A stretch of DNA of 18,138 nt from SG8-4 sp964598225 (lineage in GTDB: Bacteria; Planctomycetota; Phycisphaerae; Sedimentisphaerales; Anaerobacaceae), in contig CAZRBG010000086.1 of assembly GCA_964598225.1 (NCBI GenBank), positions 1 through 18,138 of the forward strand, read 5' to 3'. Below, one piece after another: positions 13,466-18,138 of this stretch. The notes under the pieces were generated by a model. That model made no database searches. It was given only the letters and a program-made list of their open reading frames with translations, and was not told the DNA's origin. Position numbers and translations under genes: made by a program. How positions within the stretch are numbered: position 1 is the stretch's first letter; the number at the start of each line of letters is the position of its first letter.

Positions 13466-14674
13466 TCACTTCGCCGCCGGCTGCAATTGCGCCAGCTCGT
13501 AAGTATCTTGGGCGATTGCGGCCTGCTCGTTCGTCGGGATGACGAAGACGGCTACGCCGCTGGTCGCGGTGCTGATTTTGGTTTCCTTTGTCCCAGTCTG
13601 CTTATTTGCCGCCCTGTCAAGCTCGATACCTATCTGAGCCATATCATCGCAAATCTCGCTCCGCAGACCGGCGGCGTGCTCTCCGATTCCGCCGGTGAAG
13701 ACGACGGCGTCGACCGAGCCGAGCACGGCGGCGTAGGCGCCGATATACTTCTTGATGCGATAGCAAAAAATGTCGATAGCCAGCTTTGCCCGCTCATGGC
13801 CTTTTTCGGCCAGTTCCACGAGATTCCGAACGTCGTTGGAAGCGCCCGATATCCCGTACAGACCGCTTTGCTTGTTGCAGAGCGTCTTTAGCTCTTCCGC
13901 GCTGTAGCCCTTTTCGGCAAGATAGAAAAGTATCGCCGGGTCGAGGTCGCCCGAGCGTGTTCCCATCGGCACGCCCTCAAGCGGCGTAAATCCCATCGAT
14001 GTATCCACCGACCGGCCCTTCTTGACCGCCGTGACCGAGCAGCCGTTGCCGAGATGGCAGGTGATTGCGTTGATCTCGTACTTGTGCTTACCCATTATAG
14101 CGGCGGCACGGCGGGCCACGTACCTGTGAGAGACGCCGTGAAAGCCGTACCTGCGGATATGGTATTTCTCGTAAAGCTCATACGGCAGAGCATACATGTA
14201 TGCGACCTTTGGGATAGTGGAGTGAAAGGCGGTGTCGAAGCAGGCCACCTGCGGAACGTCGGGAATCTTGCCCTGCACGGCTCGAATATCGGCGAGGTTG
14301 GGGGGATTGTGAAGCGGTGCAAGATCGGCAAACTTCTCGATAGAGGCGATCACTTCTTCATCGATAATCACCGAGCCGCTGAATTCCTCGCCGCCGTGAA
14401 CGACCCGATGGCCAACGCCGCCGATCTCCGAGAGGCTCTCTATCGCCCCAACGTCTTTCCTCACCAAAGTCTCGAATATCAACTCAATCGCTTGCGAGAC
14501 ATTTGCTACGTTCGTTGGCTCGGCGCGTGTCTGGTCTCCGACTGAAAGTCTTAGCTCGGCGTCCTCATCCCCGATTTTTTCAATCGCCCCGTGCGCCAGA
14601 ACCTCCGCATCCGGCATGTCATACAGATAATACTTCACCGAAGAGCTGCCTGCGTTAATCACAAGCACTTTCAT
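13466..14674 (-). CDS. ackA: Acetate kinase
   Basis: AckA converts acetyl phosphate and ADP to acetate and ATP, or the reverse. The 402-residue ASKHA-fold protein shows NAGSSSVKYYLYD at 7-19, GHRVVHGG with Arg90, FDTAFH with Asp147, RRYGFHGVSH with His179, HLGNGCS (207-213), GTRSGDLDP with Arg240, and FTGGIGEH late in the chain. These are the family's substrate and catalytic positions. The ATG at 14674 matches the normal N-terminus and has AGGACAGGTGG just upstream. A longer in-frame start lacks support. Its first 20 bases overlap the end of pta, so the two are transcribed and probably translated together. Confidence 0.97.
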   Translation of the reverse strand: MKVLVINAGSSSVKYYLYDMPDAEVLAHGAIEKIGDEDAELRLSVGDQTRAEPTNVANVSQAIELIFETLVRKDVGAIESLSEIGGVGHRVVHGGEEFSGSVIIDEEVIASIEKFADLAPLHNPPNLADIRAVQGKIPDVPQVACFDTAFHSTIPKVAYMYALPYELYEKYHIRRYGFHGVSHRYVARRAAAIMGKHKYEINAITCHLGNGCSVTAVKKGRSVDTSMGFTPLEGVPMGTRSGDLDPAILFYLAEKGYSAEELKTLCNKQSGLYGISGASNDVRNLVELAEKGHERAKLAIDIFCYRIKKYIGAYAAVLGSVDAVVFTGGIGEHAAGLRSEICDDMAQIGIELDRAANKQTGTKETKISTATSGVAVFVIPTNEQAAIAQDTYELAQLQPAAK

Positions 14675-15722
14675 AATCCACCTGTCCTTTCGCTGATTGC
14701 AGCTCCGACTTTTCTTCATCGGGATACTCGGCGTCAATTAGCTGCGCTAAGGTCAATACCGCCGTAGATACGATATCCTTCACGTTCGCTCCCCTCGAAA
14801 GGTCTGTTATGGGTTTTGCAAATCCCTGGAGGAACGGCCCTATGGCTTGCGCGTCGGCCATGTACTGTGTAAGCTTGTAGGCGATGTTTCCCGAGTTGAG
14901 ATCGGGAAAAATGATAACATTGGCCTTGCCTGCAACGGCGCTTTCGCCTCTGACTTTTTTGACGGCGACTCCGGGCACTATAGCTGAGTCAACCTGGAAC
15001 TCGCCGTCGATGGCCACGTCCGGCTGCCGCGCCTTGGCGATTTTCAGAGCCTCCCTGACTTTGTTCACACTTGGGCCGGCAGCGCTTCCCCGCGTGGAAA
15101 ATGACAACAAGGCTACGCGAGGCTCCTTGCCGAGAATCCTCCGTGCGCTTAGCGCAGAAGCCAAAGCTATATCCGCCAGTTGTTCGGCGGTCGGGTCAAT
15201 ATTGACGGCACAGTCGGCAAAAATGAAAGGCTTGTCTTTTTCTCCGAGGAAGTCTCGTATAACCATGAGAAAGTAACTGGAAGGGGTTTTAATCCCCGGA
15301 GCCAGACCCACCGTCAGGACGCCCGCCTGGATAAGGGTTGCCGTCGCGCTGGCGACTCCGCCGACGGCTGTGTCGGCGTCACCACATGCCACCATCATGC
15401 CTGCATAATACAGTGGTTTGACGACGATGCGCCTGGCGATCTTAGCCGGGACATCACTTCTTCGGCGACTGTACTGCTCAGCATAGAAATCGGCCCTGCC
15501 GCTTGTTCTGGGATTTATGACCTGAATGCCGTCGATACTGACGCCCGCCCTTTCGACCGCCGCGGCTATCTGCTCCGGCCCGCCAAGCACAATCGGCCGG
15601 GCAATTCCCTCGTCCTGAAGCCTCCGGGAGGCACGAATCACCCTCTCATCCCTGCCCTCCGGCAAAACAACCGATAAATCCTTCCCCCTGACTTTTTCCG
15701 TAAAGCTGCTGACAATATCCAT
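14655..15722 (-). CDS. pta: Phosphate acetyltransferase
   Basis: Pta converts acetyl-CoA and phosphate to acetyl phosphate, which AckA then uses to make ATP. The 355-residue single-domain form begins MDIVSSFTEKVRGKDLSVVL and carries VVLPEGRDERVIRAS, CGDADTAVGG, FADCAVNIDPTAEQLADIA, LSFSTRGSAAGPSV, DGEFQVDSA and FPDLNSGNIAYKLTQ, all typical of the family. It lacks the long N-terminal domain of the E. coli enzyme. The ATG at 15722 is preferred to a TTG at 15752. A short Glu/Lys-rich tail after VLTLAQLIDAEYPDEE exceeds the usual end and overlaps ackA by 20 bases. A candidate promoter lies 50 bases upstream. Confidence 0.95.
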   Translation of the reverse strand: MDIVSSFTEKVRGKDLSVVLPEGRDERVIRASRRLQDEGIARPIVLGGPEQIAAAVERAGVSIDGIQVINPRTSGRADFYAEQYSRRRSDVPAKIARRIVVKPLYYAGMMVACGDADTAVGGVASATATLIQAGVLTVGLAPGIKTPSSYFLMVIRDFLGEKDKPFIFADCAVNIDPTAEQLADIALASALSARRILGKEPRVALLSFSTRGSAAGPSVNKVREALKIAKARQPDVAIDGEFQVDSAIVPGVAVKKVRGESAVAGKANVIIFPDLNSGNIAYKLTQYMADAQAIGPFLQGFAKPITDLSRGANVKDIVSTAVLTLAQLIDAEYPDEEKSELQSAKGQVDYESACD

Positions 15723-15771
15723 CCTGTAACATCCCTGTTCCAAATGAATCAAGACATTTTCATAATAACTG

Positions 15772-15800
15772 AATGTACATCAGAGACTTAGATTATTCAA
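15772..15800 (-). promoter_or_regulatory. Candidate promoter for pta-ackA
   Basis: On the minus strand TTGAAT (15800-15795) and TACATT (15777-15772) are 17 bases apart, 50 bases before the pta start. The -10 is only a moderate match. Confidence 0.35.
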
Positions 15801-15942
15801 CCACGCAAATAGGATTTTTCACCATTTGGGCTAAAAAACCATGTCCGATATCACAATGAATGCATTTCGCTGTGCGGTGTACACCTTACTATCTTCCGTT
15901 GCTGATAAAAAGTCTTGTTTATTACCGTCAAAGGAATTAGCA

Positions 15943-15948
15943 TATAAT
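15943..15948 (+). promoter_or_regulatory. Candidate -10 element for the restriction-modification pair
   Basis: A perfect TATAAT lies 37 bases before the ATG of the endonuclease gene, in an AT-rich stretch (15880-15960). The best -35 candidate, TTATTA at 15919-15924 (18-base spacing), is weak. The 260 bases between pta and this gene otherwise hold only the pta promoter. Confidence 0.35.
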
Positions 15949-15984
15949 TTGTCTAAGTAAAGACGAGAATTGGAATATACAGCA

Positions 15985-16761
15985 ATGGAATACGACGATC
16001 TCGAACTCAAGATACCGCAGCAATGTCAAGACTACGATGAATGTTCCCAATTCGTCATTACATCTATTGAAAACATAATGCAAGATAGTATAGATTCCAG
16101 ACGGAACCAGATCATAATCAATACGAACCTCCGATACGGCTTGCCAATGGAAAACGTCAACAAAATCGCCGGCCCGATTGTGGAGGCTTGGGCATATGAG
16201 ACTTTTTATGAGGGGATGGAGGACAAGAACAACAAGTACCAACTTATCAATGTTGAGGCCCAGCAACGCCTTCATATGGCCGATGTCATTCTCCAGTTCA
16301 AGAAGGAGCGGAAGGTGGAATCTGGCGTTACGGCTGAAGTCGACGTCAAGGCAACCTCCGAAGATTTCGAATCCAGCGGCAAGTCACCCAACATAACGTC
16401 TTTCAAGAGGATCAGAACTGCCTATGTAGAGGACCCTGACTACATCTTTATCATTTTGTCTCTCAAGCACAGAGTCTACTCAACGAAGAATGCAAAATCC
16501 GGCCTGATGGATGGGATCATGGAGGTTGTCTCTCATAATGCCTATGACCTGAAGTTTTTGTCAAGCAGAGATTTGAGCTACAACCCGGCCTTGGGCAGTG
16601 GGCAACTCCAAGTTCGGGACATTCATTATGTAAAACTGACCAAGCGGACCACATGGCAATTCTGTCAACTTCTTGATCAAAAATTCATTAATTCCCGAAA
16701 AGGTTTCAATGAATGGATAGAATTAGCGAGAAAGAACGGATGGATAAAGAGCGATGACTGA
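15985..16761 (+). CDS. Probable Type II restriction endonuclease
   Basis: The 258-residue protein is not one I can name. Its role is inferred mainly from its 8-base overlap with a DNA methyltransferase gene. It contains a plausible PD-(D/E)XK nuclease site: Glu67 in IVEAW, Asp100 in HMADVILQF, and Glu118, Asp120 and Lys122 in AEVDVKATS. A predicted strand, DYIFIILSLKHRVYS (152-166), follows. The C-terminal GFNEWIELARKNGWI may be a helical DNA-contact or dimer region. No signal peptide or membrane span is seen. I used the ATG at 15985; a TTG at 15970 is possible. The neighbours suggest a horizontally acquired module. Confidence 0.7.
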   Translation: MEYDDLELKIPQQCQDYDECSQFVITSIENIMQDSIDSRRNQIIINTNLRYGLPMENVNKIAGPIVEAWAYETFYEGMEDKNNKYQLINVEAQQRLHMADVILQFKKERKVESGVTAEVDVKATSEDFESSGKSPNITSFKRIRTAYVEDPDYIFIILSLKHRVYSTKNAKSGLMDGIMEVVSHNAYDLKFLSSRDLSYNPALGSGQLQVRDIHYVKLTKRTTWQFCQLLDQKFINSRKGFNEWIELARKNGWIKSDD

Positions 16762-17680
16762 TATTGAAATCATCACAAGGGATGCTATCGAGGAATTAGG
16801 GGAGTTGGATACAGCCTCCGTGGATTTGATTGTGGCGGACCCACCATATAACCTTGGCAAAGATTACGGCAACAACCATGATATAAAAGGATTTCAGGAT
16901 TATCTTGTCTTCTCACGAGAATGGCTTCGTCAAGCCAAGCGGATTATGAAACCTTCCGGAACGATATACGTATTCATGGGATTCAGATTTATTTCGTACC
17001 TATACGACATTCTAGATCGAGAATTACGGATGTTTTTCAACAGTTGGATCGTTTGGCACTACACCCAGGGCATCGGAAGAACAAAAGGGTTCTCTCCACG
17101 GCACGACGACATTCTCATGTTTACAAAGACGAAAAGATTCAAGTTCAATTTGGATAATGTTAGGATACCACAAAAGTACTACAGGGATCGAAACAACATG
17201 AGAGGAGCAAACCCCGGCGACGTGTGGGAGTTCTCTCACGTTCACTACTGCAATGGGAATCGCCAAAGTCATCCCACACAGAAGCCAGAGGGCTTAATCG
17301 AACGTTTAGTTCTGGCCTCATCAGATGAAGGCGATTTGGTAGTAGATCCGTTTTCCGGTAGTGGCACAACACTCCGTGTATGTCAGCAACTTAGCCGAAG
17401 GGCTATCGGCATCGAGATAAATCCCAAATATGTCACAATGACGAAGGATCGATTGGCCTCCACTTTCACCGGGTTCGACAGCGTCGATCCACGTATGGAG
17501 CGAGTCCCGAGAGACTTACGACGTGTGGACATTCGGGAAGATTACCTCAACAAGCATAAGCAATGGTTCCTCAAGCGCCATGAAAACGCTCTGAAGAAAT
17601 TCGAAAACTCCGTAGAAAACATGTACGGGAACCCTGGCAACCCATCTCAAAGGCAACTCACGTTTCTGGAAGAGTTGTAG
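16754..17680 (+). CDS. Site-specific DNA methyltransferase, beta class (N6-adenine or N4-cytosine)
   Basis: The 308-residue protein has motif IV DPPYNLG (29-35) before motif I DPFSGSGTT (198-206), the order of beta-class amino-methyltransferases. QKPEGLIERLVLASS (176-190), just before motif I, is the conserved motif X-type SAM-binding segment. The region between (about 100-170, HYTQGIGRTKGFSPRHDD to HYCNGNRQSH) should carry the target recognition. The Tyr in DPPY favours N6-adenine but does not exclude N4-cytosine. A basic tail follows after 255. It should protect host sites from the preceding nuclease. The start overlaps the nuclease stop by eight bases. Its stop lies two bases from the stop of the putA remnant on the other strand. 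Confidence 0.93.
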   Translation: MTDIEIITRDAIEELGELDTASVDLIVADPPYNLGKDYGNNHDIKGFQDYLVFSREWLRQAKRIMKPSGTIYVFMGFRFISYLYDILDRELRMFFNSWIVWHYTQGIGRTKGFSPRHDDILMFTKTKRFKFNLDNVRIPQKYYRDRNNMRGANPGDVWEFSHVHYCNGNRQSHPTQKPEGLIERLVLASSDEGDLVVDPFSGSGTTLRVCQQLSRRAIGIEINPKYVTMTKDRLASTFTGFDSVDPRMERVPRDLRRVDIREDYLNKHKQWFLKRHENALKKFENSVENMYGNPGNPSQRQLTFLEEL

Positions 17681-17682
17681 TG

Positions 17683-18138
17683 TCATTCAATCCTTTGATT
17701 TTCGTTGTTGATCGGGACGAAGCCGCGGCGCATTGTATTTTCCGTGACGGCGCGCGGGTCCATGAACTGGAGCAGGTAGTCGGGGCCGCCGGCTTTTGAA
17801 CCGACGCCGGACATTTTGAATCCGTTGAAAGGTTGTCTTTCCACTAATGCGCTCGTGCAGCCGTGGTTGATGTAGAGGTTGCCGAGTCGATAATATGCGG
17901 CACGGCCTCATCGAGATCGGCATCGTCGTCTACGATTACGGCGTTCTTGCCGCCCATCTCGGCGTTTTTGGCACCCAACTTCAGAACGGTTGGCACGTTT
18001 TCGCCCTTGGTGAAATATTCACTGACATGCTCTGTGAGCATCTTGCCGCTCGTCAGGCAGGGCAGCACGTCTACAAAGCGAAAGGGTAGTGTCAAGAATC
18101 TTTCGCACATTTTTGTGTAAGCTCTCTCAATCCGGTTA
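17683..18138 (-). pseudogene. putA: putA remnant (proline dehydrogenase / P5C dehydrogenase) with two internal deletions
   Basis: Read from the right edge, three pieces of a bifunctional PutA are stitched together. The first (about 18085-17965) has PFRFVDVLPCLTSGKMLTEH and then VSEYF, matching the N-terminal region of the proline dehydrogenase domain. The second (about 17964-17900) has EMGGKNAVIVDDDADLDEAV, from the middle of the P5C dehydrogenase domain. The third (17898-17683), in another frame, has YRLGNLYINHGC, RQPFNGFKMSGVGSKAGGPD and YLLQFMDPRAVTENTMRRGF, the C-terminal part. Hundreds of residues are missing between pieces 1 and 2, including the proline-binding barrel and the NAD site. 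About 150 are missing between 2 and 3, including the catalytic Cys (GQKCSA block). It is not a working enzyme. It continues beyond the window. Confidence 0.85.

Noticed and set aside
14655..15752. Longer Pta start at a TTG (15752)
   Set aside because: No ribosome site, and family similarity begins at MDIVSSF at 15722.
15841..15960. 39-codon frame MSDITMNAFRCAVYTLLSSV... just before the restriction gene, possibly a control protein
   Set aside because: It has no ribosome site, no helix-turn-helix and no recognisable family, and it overlaps the likely promoter. Probably chance, though its position before a restriction-modification pair is tempting.

Overview
The window looks like a piece of chromosome from a Planctomycetota bacterium, most likely a Phycisphaerae-type lineage. 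This is an inference from gene style, not a search. The pointers are secreted LamG-type and sugar-related proteins, an anti-sigma-like membrane protein whose outer part resembles the H-X9-DG prepilin-like proteins of that group, lysine synthesis through dapL, and many intergenic repeats. Base composition is moderate. The restriction-modification pair near the right end looks more AT-rich than its surroundings.

Layout. Positions 1-5316, all minus strand: panC, a small gene of an 80-residue family, a truncated aspartic protease, panD and lgt form one run. Upstream of it, dapL and a folK-deoxynucleoside kinase fusion form an operon with its own good promoter (TTGACG-17-TAGAAT). REP-like hairpins sit between folK-dnk and panC. 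Positions 5495-7195, plus strand: an ECF sigma factor and a membrane anti-sigma-like partner overlap by ATGA. Positions 7240-8980, minus strand: dapA and pdxJ, separated and flanked by inverted-repeat arrays. Positions 9137-12502 are accessory: a possible 46-residue peptide, a LamG secreted protein cut short by a 143-bp MITE-like element, a secreted SMP-30/metallo-beta-lactamase-fold fusion, and a secreted protein that seems to have lost its middle. Positions 12541-13303, plus strand: a HEPN/MNT (HepT/MntA-like) toxin-antitoxin pair. Positions 13466-15722, minus strand: pta-ackA. Positions 15943-17680, plus strand: a probable Type II restriction endonuclease and its beta-class DNA methyltransferase. 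Positions 17683-18138, minus strand: a heavily deleted putA (proline dehydrogenase/P5C dehydrogenase) remnant that runs off the window.

How the genes work together. panC and panD supply the last step and the beta-alanine for pantothenate. dapA and dapL supply diaminopimelate and lysine by the aminotransferase route. pdxJ makes the PLP that DapL needs. folK serves folate and the fused kinase serves nucleotide salvage. pta-ackA interconverts acetyl-CoA and acetate with ATP. Scattered among these housekeeping genes are defence modules and at least four decayed genes: the aspartic protease, the LamG protein, the 12023 secreted protein and putA. Three of these look as if internal or 5' segments were deleted while recognisable ends were kept, which is the most striking pattern in the window.
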